This document shows positions 46,083 to 54,650 of a DNA stretch of 64,000 bases, in pieces. The position numbers and the translations under genes were made by a program. The notes under the pieces are model-generated. The model was not told where the DNA came from. It was given only the letters and a program-made list of their open reading frames with translations, and ran no database searches. Positions within the stretch are counted from its first letter, which is position 1. The number at the start of each line of letters is the position of its first letter. The stretch is from Xanthomonas hyacinthi (GTDB lineage Bacteria > Pseudomonadota > Gammaproteobacteria > Xanthomonadales > Xanthomonadaceae), in contig NZ_CP043476.1 of NCBI RefSeq assembly GCF_009769165.1, positions 2,177,001 to 2,241,000 of the forward strand, written 5' to 3'.

Positions 46083-47098
46083 TGGACATGGCCACCATGC
46101 TGCCGGTGATCTGGTTCGGGGTGATCGGCTTCGGCGTGCTGATGTACGTGCTGCTGGACGGTTTCGTGCTCGGCCTGGGCATCCTCGCCCCGTTCGCCGA
46201 GGATGAGGACCAGCTCGACCTGATGATGAACACCGCCGCGCCGATCTGGGACGGCAACGAGACCTGGCTGGTGCTCGGTGGCGCCGGCCTGCTGGCCGCG
46301 TTCCCCAAGGCCTACGCGCTGATCCTGTCGGCGCTGTACCTGCCGGTGCTGCTGATGCTGATCGCGCTGGTGTTCCGCGGCGTGGCGTTCGAATTCCGCT
46401 TCAAGGCGCATCGCTCCAAGTCCCTGTGGGGCTGGGCGTTCGCGCTGGGCTCGCTGTGCGCGGCGTTCTGGCAGGGGGTGATCCTCGGCGCGCTGGTCGA
46501 GGGCATGCCGCTGCAGGGCGGCAAGTATCTGGGCGGCGTGCTGGGCTGGTTCAGCCCGTTCTCGATGTTGACCGGCGCGGCAGTGGTGTTCGGCTATGCG
46601 TTGCTCGGCGGTAGCTGGCTGATCCTGAAGACCGAGGGGCCGATGCAGCGCATCGCGCGTTCGCTGACCCGGCCGCTGGTGCTGGTGGTGGTGGTGTTCA
46701 TGGGCCTGGTCAGCGCGTGGCTGCCGTTCCTGGATTCGCGGATCATGGCGCGCTGGTTCCACGGCGGCAATTTCTGGTGGCTGTCGCCGGTGCCGCTGCT
46801 GGTGCTGGTCAACGCGTTCGCGCTGTGGCGCGCGGCGATGGCGCAGGGCCGCGATGCGCGCCCGTTCGTGCTGACCCTGTGCTTCTTCGTGCTCGGCTTC
46901 TTCGGCCTGGTGCTGGGCATCTGGCCGAACATCGTGCCGCCGGGGCTGACCATCTGGGAGGCGGCGTCGCCGCCGTCCTCGCAGGGCTTCGTGCTGGCTG
47001 GGCTGGTGCTGCTGCTGCCGGTGATCCTGGGCTATACCGCATGGTCGTACCGGGTGTTCCGCGGCAAGGTCAGCGCCGACAGCGGCTACCACCACTGA
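46082..47098 (+). CDS. cydB: Cytochrome bd-type ubiquinol oxidase subunit II
   Basis: 338 residues, eight membrane helices. Signature at the start: LPVIWFGVIGFGVLMYVLLD then GFVLGLGILAPFAEDEDQ and PIWDGNETWLVLGGAGLLAA. Translated from the same message as cydA by stop-start overlap. No small CydX-like subunit is seen behind it. Confidence 0.95.
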   Translation: MDMATMLPVIWFGVIGFGVLMYVLLDGFVLGLGILAPFAEDEDQLDLMMNTAAPIWDGNETWLVLGGAGLLAAFPKAYALILSALYLPVLLMLIALVFRGVAFEFRFKAHRSKSLWGWAFALGSLCAAFWQGVILGALVEGMPLQGGKYLGGVLGWFSPFSMLTGAAVVFGYALLGGSWLILKTEGPMQRIARSLTRPLVLVVVVFMGLVSAWLPFLDSRIMARWFHGGNFWWLSPVPLLVLVNAFALWRAAMAQGRDARPFVLTLCFFVLGFFGLVLGIWPNIVPPGLTIWEAASPPSSQGFVLAGLVLLLPVILGYTAWSYRVFRGKVSADSGYHH

Positions 47099-47243
47099 GT
47101 TGCTCGGTGTCGCCGCGGTGCGCGTGCCGCGCGCCGCGATCGCATGGCCGGCGCGCCCGGCTTGCCAGCGGCCGCGGCGGCGGCCAAGCTAGGGACTCGC
47201 GCCGCCCGCTGCGGGTCAGTCGCCCGCCGAGCCGTCGCCACGC

Positions 47244-48605
47244 ATGCCTGCCGCTTCTTCCGTCGTTCCCACGCCACTCCTGCACCCGCTTGCCGTTGGC
47301 GACCTGCAGCGTCCGCTGGCCTATGCCGGCGGCCAGCACATCGATCTGGCCACCTTCCTCGGCCATGTGCGCGGCCTGGCCGCGGTGCTGCCGCCGGGCC
47401 GGCATGCGCTGAACCTGTGCGAGGACCGCTACCGGTTCATGGTCGCGTTCTGCGCGGTGGCGCTGCGCGGGCAGACCTCGCTGCTGCCGTCCTCGCGCGC
47501 GCCGGCGGTGGTCGCCGAAGTGCAGCGCAGCCATGCCGACAGTTATTGCCTGGGCGATCTGCTGTTGCCCGAGCCGCCGCCGCGCTATTGGCAGCTGCCC
47601 GAGCCGCTGCCGAGCCTGGACGGGGAGATGCCGCAGCTGGCGGCCGACGCGTTGGTCGCGATCGGTTTCACCTCCGGCAGCACCGGCACGCCCAAGCCCA
47701 ATCCCAAGACCTGGGGCAACTTCCTGACCAGCACGCGCCAGGACCTGCTGGCGCTGGTCGGCCTGTGGGACGCGGACGCGGTGCCGCAGGTGGTGGCGAC
47801 GGTGCCGCCGCAGCACATGTACGGCATGGAGCTGTCGGTGCTGCTGCCGCTGGTGACGCCGTTGGCGGTACACGCCGGGCGGCCGTTCTTCCCCGAGGAC
47901 GTGGCGCGCGCGCTGGCGCAAGTACCGGCGCCGCGGCTGCTGGTGACCACGCCGGTGCACCTGCGCGCGTTGGTCGAATCCGGCGTCGCCCTGCCGCCGC
48001 TGGCCGGCATCGTCTCGGCCACCGCGCCGCTGGCGCAGGAACTGGCGGCCGCCGCCGAGGCGCGCTTCGGCGGCGAGGTGCGCGAGATGTTCGGTTCCAC
48101 CGAAACCTGCGTGTTCGCCAGCCGCCGCACCGCCTGCGAGGCGCAGTGGACGCCGCTGCCCGGCGTGCGCGTAGCGCCGCAACCCGACGGCACGCTGGTG
48201 CACGCGCCGCACCTGCCGCAGCCGGTGCTGCTGGCCGATCTGATGGACGTGGACGCCGACGGCCGTTTCCAGGTGCGCGGCCGCCAGGCCGACCTGCTGG
48301 AGATCGCCGGCAAGCGCGCCTCGCTGGCCGACCTGACCCGGCGCCTGCTGGCGCTGCCGGGTGTGGTCGACGGGGCGATGCTGCAACTGGAGCCGGAGCC
48401 CGGCCACACGGTGGGCCGCATCGCCGCGGTGGTGGTCGCGCCGACACTGGACGAAGCCGCGATCCTGGCCGCACTGCGCCACGAACTGGACCCGGTGTTC
48501 CTGCCGCGCCGCCTGCGCAAACTCGACGCCTTGCCGCGCAACGAAACCGGCAAACTGCCGCGCGATCGATTGCTGGCGCTGTTGGCGGGGGCGCGGGAGG
48601 GTTGA
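47244..48605 (+). CDS. xanA2: Hydroxybenzoate:ACP ligase of the xanthomonadin locus (XanA2-like)
   Basis: 453 residues, AMP-binding superfamily. ATP-binding loop IGFTSGSTGTPKPNPKTWGN; adenylate motifs MFGSTETCVFASRRT and ADLMDVDADGRFQVRGRQAD; C-terminal lysine in RNETGKLPRDRLL. In xanthomonadin synthesis the enzyme activates 3- or 4-hydroxybenzoate and loads it on the carrier protein. It is separated from the chorismatase gene by a two-gene toxin-immunity-like cassette. ATG at 47244. Naming rests on context and size, so the exact substrate is inferred. Confidence 0.85.
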   Translation: MPAASSVVPTPLLHPLAVGDLQRPLAYAGGQHIDLATFLGHVRGLAAVLPPGRHALNLCEDRYRFMVAFCAVALRGQTSLLPSSRAPAVVAEVQRSHADSYCLGDLLLPEPPPRYWQLPEPLPSLDGEMPQLAADALVAIGFTSGSTGTPKPNPKTWGNFLTSTRQDLLALVGLWDADAVPQVVATVPPQHMYGMELSVLLPLVTPLAVHAGRPFFPEDVARALAQVPAPRLLVTTPVHLRALVESGVALPPLAGIVSATAPLAQELAAAAEARFGGEVREMFGSTETCVFASRRTACEAQWTPLPGVRVAPQPDGTLVHAPHLPQPVLLADLMDVDADGRFQVRGRQADLLEIAGKRASLADLTRRLLALPGVVDGAMLQLEPEPGHTVGRIAAVVVAPTLDEAAILAALRHELDPVFLPRRLRKLDALPRNETGKLPRDRLLALLAGAREG

Positions 48606-48778
48606 GTTGCGGATGGGCGCTGCGCCGATAACGCGGCGCTGATTTCTTATCGCGTCCGCGTCCGCGTCAGGGCGGGTTGTGCATTGGCCGGCGATCCGAT
48701 GACGGCCGAGGATCGATGGATTTAGAGAGCTTGGTTCGTATACTGAACCTGTCGCTCCGTGCACCAGGGACGTTTCGC

Positions 48779-49459
48779 ATGCGCTATCGCGCTTCTCCCG
48801 TTTTCGTCGCCGTGTCCCTCTTGGGTGCCTGCACCTACGTCCCTGCGCGAACGCCTTCCGTTCCGACTCCCGCCAAGGAAACTCCTGCCATGACCTCGTC
48901 CGCCACGCCCGGCGCTGCCGATCAGGCCGCTGCGCCCTCGTCTCCGAAGTTGACGGCCGGACAGATGCTGACGCGATTGCTGACCTTGATTCGCACCAGC
49001 AAGAGCGTTGCCGAGTTCACGCCGCAGCGTTTGAGCGAGGTGATGGGGGTGGACATCGAATATGCGAGTGAGGGACGGGCTCGTTACGGGTTCGGCGAGA
49101 AAGTGAGCCAAAACTGGACGCATGGCTTTGAAGTTGAGATGGACAAGGCGCATCCACGTTTGGATTTCAGCTTCTATCCCGTCACGCCGGGGGCGTCGCC
49201 GGATATGCGCGAGATATGCGGGTTCGATTTCGATCGATTCTCCGGTGAGCTGGAGACGATGGGCTTCACCCGTGCGCATAACTTCGACTCTCCTCCGCAG
49301 CCCTCGCCCGGGCAGCCCCCTCTATTGAATGGGCGCCTTCTGTACGATTATTTCGATCGTCCAGGCATGCATATAGAGGTCTATCCAGAAGGAGAGCATG
49401 ACTGGACACCGGAGGCTGGTAGTGGGCGTAGCTGCGTGAAAATGGTTGTTATCACCTGA
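48779..49459 (+). CDS. Lipoprotein, candidate immunity protein for the adjacent effector
   Basis: 226 residues. Signal peptide with lipobox SLLGAC (Cys 18). A Pro/Thr/Ala-rich linker about 22-55 leads to a compact C-terminal domain without a known family (LTAGQMLTRLLTLIRTSKSV, HPRLDFSFYPVTPGASPDMR, LYDYFDRPGMHIEVYPEGEH). The effector gene follows after 15 bp on the same strand. Effectors of the Xanthomonas type IV secretion system are regularly encoded beside a periplasmic lipoprotein that neutralises them. Codon use is less biased than in neighbours. The start at 48779 follows CACCAGGGACG. Confidence 0.72.
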   Translation: MRYRASPVFVAVSLLGACTYVPARTPSVPTPAKETPAMTSSATPGAADQAAAPSSPKLTAGQMLTRLLTLIRTSKSVAEFTPQRLSEVMGVDIEYASEGRARYGFGEKVSQNWTHGFEVEMDKAHPRLDFSFYPVTPGASPDMREICGFDFDRFSGELETMGFTRAHNFDSPPQPSPGQPPLLNGRLLYDYFDRPGMHIEVYPEGEHDWTPEAGSGRSCVKMVVIT

Positions 49460-49474
49460 TGACGGGAGCCCGCC

Positions 49475-50989
49475 ATGGCGGCACTTACCCACCAAGCTCA
49501 AGGCATCATCGCAACGTTTGCGACGCAGCCGGGCGTCACCCGAGATCAGGTTGGCAACCTGTTGACGATCATCAATTCGTCTCCTGCCCTGGTCGATCAG
49601 TTCAATTTGGCAGTGGAGCGGCGGCACCTACAGCAGATCGTGCCGCTGGCGAATCCGAACGCGGGCGGTGAATACGATCCTCAGAACCATGCTATGCGTC
49701 TGCCTTTGGCGAGGCTCACGACAACGCCGGGTGGACAATTGCCAACAGCGGGAGAGGTCGCCTTCGTTCTGGGCCACGAACTGCAGCATGGATTCAATGC
49801 GGCCGATTCCATGCGAGCGCTCACGGATTTCAGGGGCGCGATCGGTGAGATTGCCGGAGGTAATTCACCGCTGCGTGACTATACGGCTCCCCTTGGCGAG
49901 TTGTTGGCGCAGAATCGCCGCGACGAGGCAGGGGCGGAAATTGCTGGGTGGAATGCAATTGTCAGCCGGGTAAAATCCGCGAATCCGAATCCGACACTTG
50001 GGGAGATTTACAGGGAACAGCCGGGGCGAATGGCTGACTTCATCGACGTGACGAGAAATGGAGTTGGCCTCTCGTACACGCTAAAGCCAAATCTTGCACT
50101 GAATGCCGATCTTACGCTTAGTCCCACGCAGTCCAATCTCGAGGCGATGGGCCAGAATTATTTTGACAAGCCCGCCAGGAATCCTGGTGGGCTGGGTGCC
50201 CTCGGCAACTCCGACTACGCAAATTATTACGCCGCCAACCCGATCAGCTACATCGCCCAGGTAGAGCGCTCACGGCATCCTCCCCAGCCCGGCGACAACA
50301 CCCCGCAAATGACGCTGAATCTATCGCGCCTGCATCTGCGCGAGTCGCTGCTGGAGGAAAACGGACTGAACCTCGGCCGTAACACGCAACCGCTGCCGTA
50401 TTTGGACGGCAGTACGCAGCCGCCTACCGCAGGGTTGTTCCAGCACACCATCGACACCCACCGGCATGTCGCACCAGTCGCGAACCAGTTGCCGGAGGTC
50501 GAGCCGGCCTCCAGACATGGCGGTATGCCTGACCACGGATCCGACCCCACCCAGCTAGGGCACCCCGACCACGCACTGCTGCAACAGATCCGCACCGGCA
50601 TGCGCAAGGTCGATGCCGACCTGGGCAAGTCCTACGACGACAACAGCGAGCGCCTCAGCCGGAGCCTGCTGGCGGCGTGCAAGGACAACCGCGACATGTA
50701 TCCGGGCAAGGCCGATTATTCGCTTGCGGGCAATGCGCTGGATCGGGTCGATCACGTCGTGCTGGGCAAGACCGGCAACCTCATCGCCGTGCAGGGCGCG
50801 CTGGACGATCCGGCGATGAAGCGCGCGGTCGTTCCGGTGGAGCAGGCGCTGGCTACGCCGGTCGAGCAGTCGGACCAGAAGCTGGCGTTGGCCAATCAGG
50901 CGCTCGCGCAGGAGCAGCAGCGCAGCGTGCAGCAGCAGGAACTCGCCCGCGGCGTGGACGAGCCGTCGCGTGCGGTGCCGGCGCGTTAG
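49475..50989 (+). CDS. Type IV secretion effector: zinc peptidase-like domain with XVIPCD-like tail
   Basis: 504 residues, no signal peptide. N-terminal metal site VAFVLGHELQHGFNAADSMR, HExxH at 101-105, with a downstream Glu candidate ligand in RRDEAGAEIAGWN about 45 residues on. The middle (about 160-345) is Pro- and Asn-rich and variable. From about 348 the C-terminus has the features of XVIPCD, the domain recognised by the X-T4SS coupling protein: LGHPDHALLQQIRTGMRKVD, KSYDDNSERLSRSLLAACKD, ALDRVDHVVLGKTGNLIAVQ, then ALATPVEQSDQKLALANQAL and a Gln-rich end. These effectors kill rival bacteria, often by cutting peptidoglycan. The target here is unknown. The lipoprotein gene just upstream is the likely antidote. 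Confidence 0.88.
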   Translation: MAALTHQAQGIIATFATQPGVTRDQVGNLLTIINSSPALVDQFNLAVERRHLQQIVPLANPNAGGEYDPQNHAMRLPLARLTTTPGGQLPTAGEVAFVLGHELQHGFNAADSMRALTDFRGAIGEIAGGNSPLRDYTAPLGELLAQNRRDEAGAEIAGWNAIVSRVKSANPNPTLGEIYREQPGRMADFIDVTRNGVGLSYTLKPNLALNADLTLSPTQSNLEAMGQNYFDKPARNPGGLGALGNSDYANYYAANPISYIAQVERSRHPPQPGDNTPQMTLNLSRLHLRESLLEENGLNLGRNTQPLPYLDGSTQPPTAGLFQHTIDTHRHVAPVANQLPEVEPASRHGGMPDHGSDPTQLGHPDHALLQQIRTGMRKVDADLGKSYDDNSERLSRSLLAACKDNRDMYPGKADYSLAGNALDRVDHVVLGKTGNLIAVQGALDDPAMKRAVVPVEQALATPVEQSDQKLALANQALAQEQQRSVQQQELARGVDEPSRAVPAR

Positions 50990-51088
50990 CGGCGGCGTTT
51001 TTCTTGGCCGTATACCAACGGCCGGTTCCTGGAGAGCAACCTCGGGTGGCTTTGGGTCGGTTGCAACCGACGCGATCGGTGATGCCCG

Positions 51089-51115
51089 GTCGCGGCTGAA
51101 GCCGCTCCTGCAGGA
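51089..51115. repeat. Single arm of the dispersed palindromic repeat
   Basis: GTCGCGGCTGAAGCCGCTCC, the same arm as at 30872-30886 and 60232-60258, lies here behind the effector gene. The matching second arm is missing or strongly degenerate. Confidence 0.7.
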
Positions 51116-51149
51116 ACGGCGCCATGTCTTTCGCTATCGACGCGCACGC

Positions 51150-52160
51150 TCACCCATGCACGCCATCGATCTCCACCGCCAGTTCGTTGCGGCAGATCAC
51201 CGCGTGCAGCAGCAGGCGCGGGACGCGCTCGCCGAAGCGGGCATCGAGCGCGGCGGCCACCAGCGGCAGGTCGGCCGCTTCGCGCACGTAGACCTTGAGC
51301 CGGGTGCCGTCGCCGAACTGCGCGGGCAGGTCCGGGCGGTGGCTGCGGGCGGCGGCCAGCAGCGCGTCGAAGTTGGCGAAGGTTTCCTCCAGCTGCGCCA
51401 GCAGCTGGCCGCTATGCATCGAGGCGTGGCCGACCACGCTGGCGGTGCCGGACAGCAGCAGCGGCATGTCGCTGCCGGCCGGCGGCAGCATCGCGCGGGC
51501 GAAGCTCGGCGATTGCGGGCCGTACTGACGCGGGTAGCGGTAGGCGCTGACCTGGCGCGGGTTCTCCAGCGGCGTGCCGGCCTGCGCGGCGGCCAGCCAG
51601 TAGATCTGCATCACCCGCGCCTCGTCGCAGCGGCCGACCGCGGTGGCGGCCGGCAGCTGGCTGACGTCGAAGTCGCCCAGCCCGCGCGCGCGGCCCACGC
51701 AGAACTGGCGGTAGCGCTCGCGGTCGCCGCTGCCCAGGGTGATCGCATCGAGATAGTTCCAGATGCGCAGCAGCCGCGGCGTGGCGCTGCCGGCGACGAA
51801 GGCGCTGATCTGCGCATAGGCCAGCGCCGAAGCGTCCTCGATGTGCAGCGCCTGCTCGTCGATCTCGATCACGCCGAACTGCAGGCGCCCGTCGCTGGCC
51901 CAGGCGATGTCGCCGTCGCGGCCGCTGCCGACCGCCGCGTCGCTGCGCCACACCTCGAACATGCGCGGGCCGTGCGGCTGCAGCGGCACGCGCAGGTAGC
52001 GCGGATCGGCGTGGCGCGGGGCCTCGTTGCCGAAGCCGAACACCGCCAGCACCCGTTCGTCGCGCAGCAGTTCGCCCGGATCGGTCTCGGCGACGTAGTC
52101 CACCTGCAGCTGCGGATGCCGCTGCTCGTGGGGCGGGAACTGCGGGTGCGGCCGGCTCAT
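51150..52160 (-). CDS. xanB2: Chorismatase, 3-/4-hydroxybenzoate synthase (XanB2-like)
   Basis: 336 residues, FkbO/Hyg5 type. Splits chorismate to hydroxybenzoates and pyruvate. The product serves xanthomonadin, ubiquinone and diffusible factor synthesis in Xanthomonas. Seen: LLRDERVLAVFGFGNEAPRH, LLRIWNYLDAITLGSGDRER, YRQFCVGRARGLGDFDVSQL, ENPRQVSAYRYPRQYGPQSP, and LLSGTASVVGHASMHSGQLL. Its start overlaps the stop of the preceding FAD oxidoreductase gene by 4 bp. ATG at 52158-52160. Confidence 0.93.
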   Translation of the reverse strand: MSRPHPQFPPHEQRHPQLQVDYVAETDPGELLRDERVLAVFGFGNEAPRHADPRYLRVPLQPHGPRMFEVWRSDAAVGSGRDGDIAWASDGRLQFGVIEIDEQALHIEDASALAYAQISAFVAGSATPRLLRIWNYLDAITLGSGDRERYRQFCVGRARGLGDFDVSQLPAATAVGRCDEARVMQIYWLAAAQAGTPLENPRQVSAYRYPRQYGPQSPSFARAMLPPAGSDMPLLLSGTASVVGHASMHSGQLLAQLEETFANFDALLAAARSHRPDLPAQFGDGTRLKVYVREAADLPLVAAALDARFGERVPRLLLHAVICRNELAVEIDGVHG

Positions 52161-53548
52161 GATTTGTCTCCGTGCAAGGTGTCGCCGTGGAACTGTTCGC
52201 GTGCCTGGCGGCGACGCTGGCGCCAGGCGCTGCATGCGCGCGGCAGCATCGCCACCGCGGACATGGCGTAGATCGCGCGGAACACGCGCAGCCGGCGCCG
52301 CACTGCGCGGTTGTCGAACACATCGCCGGCCAGCATCGCCACCACCGCCTGTTCCACCTGCAGCACGTTGCGCGGCTGCGAGAACAGCTCGCGCATGGTG
52401 GGCGAGGTGAAGCGGTAGATGAACCACTTGAATTCGTTCAGGCCGCCGCGCAGGTGTTTCTCCAGGCGCCGCTGCAGCCGCGCCTCGCGCGCCGGATCGC
52501 GCAGCGCCGCATCCACCATCGCCGCGCCGCGCTCGGCGCTGTGCATGGCCAGGTACACGCCGGAGGAGAACATCGGATCGACGAAGGCATAGGCGTCGCC
52601 GAGCAGCAACCAGCGCGGCCCGCTCATGCGCGTGCACTCGTAGGCATAGTTGCCGGTGGCGTGCACCGGCGCCACGCGCTGCGCGCCGGCCATGCGCGCG
52701 GCCACGTCGGGATTGAGCGCCAGGGTGCGCAGCAGCAACGCCTCGCTGTCGCCCTGGCGGGTCTTCATGTACTCCGGAGAGCACACTGCGCCGACGCTCA
52801 TCACGTCCTCGGGCAGCGGGATCAGCCACATCCAGCCGTGCGGATGGCGGTAGATGCTGATGTTGCCGGCATCTTCGCCGGGGCGCCGCGCCACCCCGCG
52901 GAAATGGCTGAACAGCGCCGCCGACTGGTGCCGCGCGTTGGCGCGCTTGAGCTTGAGCGTGTTGCCGAGGACGGTGTCGCGGCCGCTGGCGTCGATCAGG
53001 TAGCGCGGGCGGAAGCTGCGCACGCCGTCGGCGCCGCGCGCCTGCACCAGCGGCTGCGCGCCGTCCAACTGTACCGCCTCGACCTTGGTCTCCTCGCGCA
53101 GGTCGGCGCCGGCGGCGCGGGCGCGGGCGAACAGGACCCGGTCGAAGTCGGCGCGCGGCACCTGGAAGGCGTAGTCGGACTGCGCGCCCAGCGCCTGCGC
53201 GAAGCGGAAGGTGTTGTAGCCGCCGCTGTCGTTGGGAAAGTCGGCGCCGAGCTTGAGCACGCCGATCGCGCGCACCTGCTCCAGCACGCCCAGCCGCTGC
53301 AGGATCGGAATGTTCATCGGCAGCAGTGATTCGCCGATGTGGAAGCGCGGGTGGCGGCCCTTCTCCAGCAGGGTCACCTGCCAGCCCTGTTGCGCCAGCA
53401 GGATCGCCGCGGCGCAACCGGCCGGGCCGCCGCCGATCACCAGCACATCCGGTGTTTCCGCCGCGCGCGCCTGCGCCGCGGCGGGGGACGGTGCGGGTGC
53501 GCAGACGGGGACGGTGCAATGCATCTGTGAAAAACCTGCGCTGGACAT
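52157..53548 (-). CDS. FAD-dependent oxidoreductase of the tryptophan-halogenase-like family
   Basis: 463 residues. Rossmann FAD motif VLVIGGGPAGCAAAILLAQQ (about 35-54), HIGESLLPMNIPILQRLG as in halogenases and geranylgeranyl reductases, and the second FAD site WLLLGDAYAFVDPMFSSGVY. Xanthomonadin is brominated, so a halogenase or hydroxylase role is possible. The Lys and WxWxIP motif of true tryptophan halogenases appear in altered form only (GWMWLIPLPEDVMS). Operon with xanB2. An ATG at 53524 is a possible later start. Confidence 0.87.
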   Translation of the reverse strand: MSSAGFSQMHCTVPVCAPAPSPAAAQARAAETPDVLVIGGGPAGCAAAILLAQQGWQVTLLEKGRHPRFHIGESLLPMNIPILQRLGVLEQVRAIGVLKLGADFPNDSGGYNTFRFAQALGAQSDYAFQVPRADFDRVLFARARAAGADLREETKVEAVQLDGAQPLVQARGADGVRSFRPRYLIDASGRDTVLGNTLKLKRANARHQSAALFSHFRGVARRPGEDAGNISIYRHPHGWMWLIPLPEDVMSVGAVCSPEYMKTRQGDSEALLLRTLALNPDVAARMAGAQRVAPVHATGNYAYECTRMSGPRWLLLGDAYAFVDPMFSSGVYLAMHSAERGAAMVDAALRDPAREARLQRRLEKHLRGGLNEFKWFIYRFTSPTMRELFSQPRNVLQVEQAVVAMLAGDVFDNRAVRRRLRVFRAIYAMSAVAMLPRACSAWRQRRRQAREQFHGDTLHGDKS

Positions 53549-53654
53549 GTCGGTCGAACGTCATGATAGCTTGCCTGCCAGGACCGGACAGTTGCGTCGC
53601 TGCGCCCGATGCACCATCGTGTCGCACCTTTCCTCATCGCCTGGAAGCCTCTGG

Positions 53655-53924
53655 ATGTCTTCGCAAACCGCCGCTGAACGTGAACTGGCCGAGCTGCTGG
53701 TCGAGAGCCTGAACCTGGAAGACGTGCAGCCCGGCGACATCGATCCGGAGGCGCCGCTGTTCAATACCGGGCTGGGACTGGACTCGATCGACGCGCTGGA
53801 ACTGGCGCTGGCGATCAACAAGCGCTATGGCTTCCAGCTGCGCTCGGACAACGACGAGAACCGCCGCATCTTCGCCTCGCTGCGCGCACTGTCGGCGCAT
53901 GTCGAAGCCAACAAGACCAGCTGA
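53655..53924 (+). CDS. xanC: Acyl carrier protein of the xanthomonadin locus
   Basis: 89 residues. Phosphopantetheine site GLGLDSIDALELALAINKRY (Ser in LDS). Carries the hydroxybenzoyl starter and the growing polyene chain. Begins 106 bp from the divergent FAD oxidoreductase, so the two operons share a promoter region. The end overlaps the next gene by 26 bp. Confidence 0.92.
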   Translation: MSSQTAAERELAELLVESLNLEDVQPGDIDPEAPLFNTGLGLDSIDALELALAINKRYGFQLRSDNDENRRIFASLRALSAHVEANKTS

Positions 53925-54633
53925 TTCGCCGGCCGCCGCCGCGCCGTGGGCGCTGGCGCTGGGCGCGTTGCTGGCGCTGGCGTATTCGCCGCTGGCGCAC
54001 TGGGCCAACGCCGCGCACCGTTCCGACCTGGCGGTGCTGGCCGGCGCGGCGCTGGTGCTGATGGTGCTGGTGGAGCCGCTGGCGCGGCGGCGGCCGTGGG
54101 CCTGGGCGCTGGCGTTGCCGGCGCTGGCCGGGCTGGTGCCGCTGTGGCGCTCGCCGCACGCGTTGCTGCTGCTGGCCGCGCCGCCGGTGCTGTTCACCGC
54201 CTGGGTGGCCTGGTTCTTCGGGCGCAGCCTGCGGCGCGGGCGCACGCCGCTGATCTCGCGCATCGTCGAGGCCCTGTACCGCCAGGCGGGCATGCCGATC
54301 ACCCCCGCGCAGCTGCGCTACACGCGCCGGCTGACCCTGGCCTGGACGCTGCTGCTGGCCGCCATGACCGTGCTGAACCTGGTGCTGGCGCTGTGCGCCG
54401 TGCCCAGCGGGGTGCTGGCGCAGCTGGGCGTGGCGTCGCCGCTGCCGATCGGCGACGCGCGCGCCTCGCTGTTCGCCAACCTGCTGGGCTACGGGGTCAT
54501 CGGCGGCTTCTTCGTCGGCGAGTACTTCCTGCGCGGGCGCTGGTTTCCGCAGCGTCCCTACCGTAATCTGCCTGACTTCCTGCACCGGTTGGCGCGGCTG
54601 GGGCCGGTTTTTTGGCGCGATCTGTTGCGCTGA
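53899..54633 (+). CDS. Polytopic membrane protein of the aryl polyene locus (COG4648-like)
   Basis: 244 residues with about six membrane helices (PWALALGALLALAYSPLAHW, VLAGAALVLMVLVEPLARR, AWTLLLAAMTVLNLVLALCA, FANLLGYGVIGGFFVGEYFL). Aryl polyene clusters carry this family; its old label 'ketosynthase' has no support in the sequence. The start inside the carrier protein gene gives the tight overlap expected for one operon. The role is unknown. Confidence 0.82.
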   Translation: MSKPTRPADSPAAAAPWALALGALLALAYSPLAHWANAAHRSDLAVLAGAALVLMVLVEPLARRRPWAWALALPALAGLVPLWRSPHALLLLAAPPVLFTAWVAWFFGRSLRRGRTPLISRIVEALYRQAGMPITPAQLRYTRRLTLAWTLLLAAMTVLNLVLALCAVPSGVLAQLGVASPLPIGDARASLFANLLGYGVIGGFFVGEYFLRGRWFPQRPYRNLPDFLHRLARLGPVFWRDLLR

Positions 54634-54650
54634 CGCGCGCATCTCGGGGG

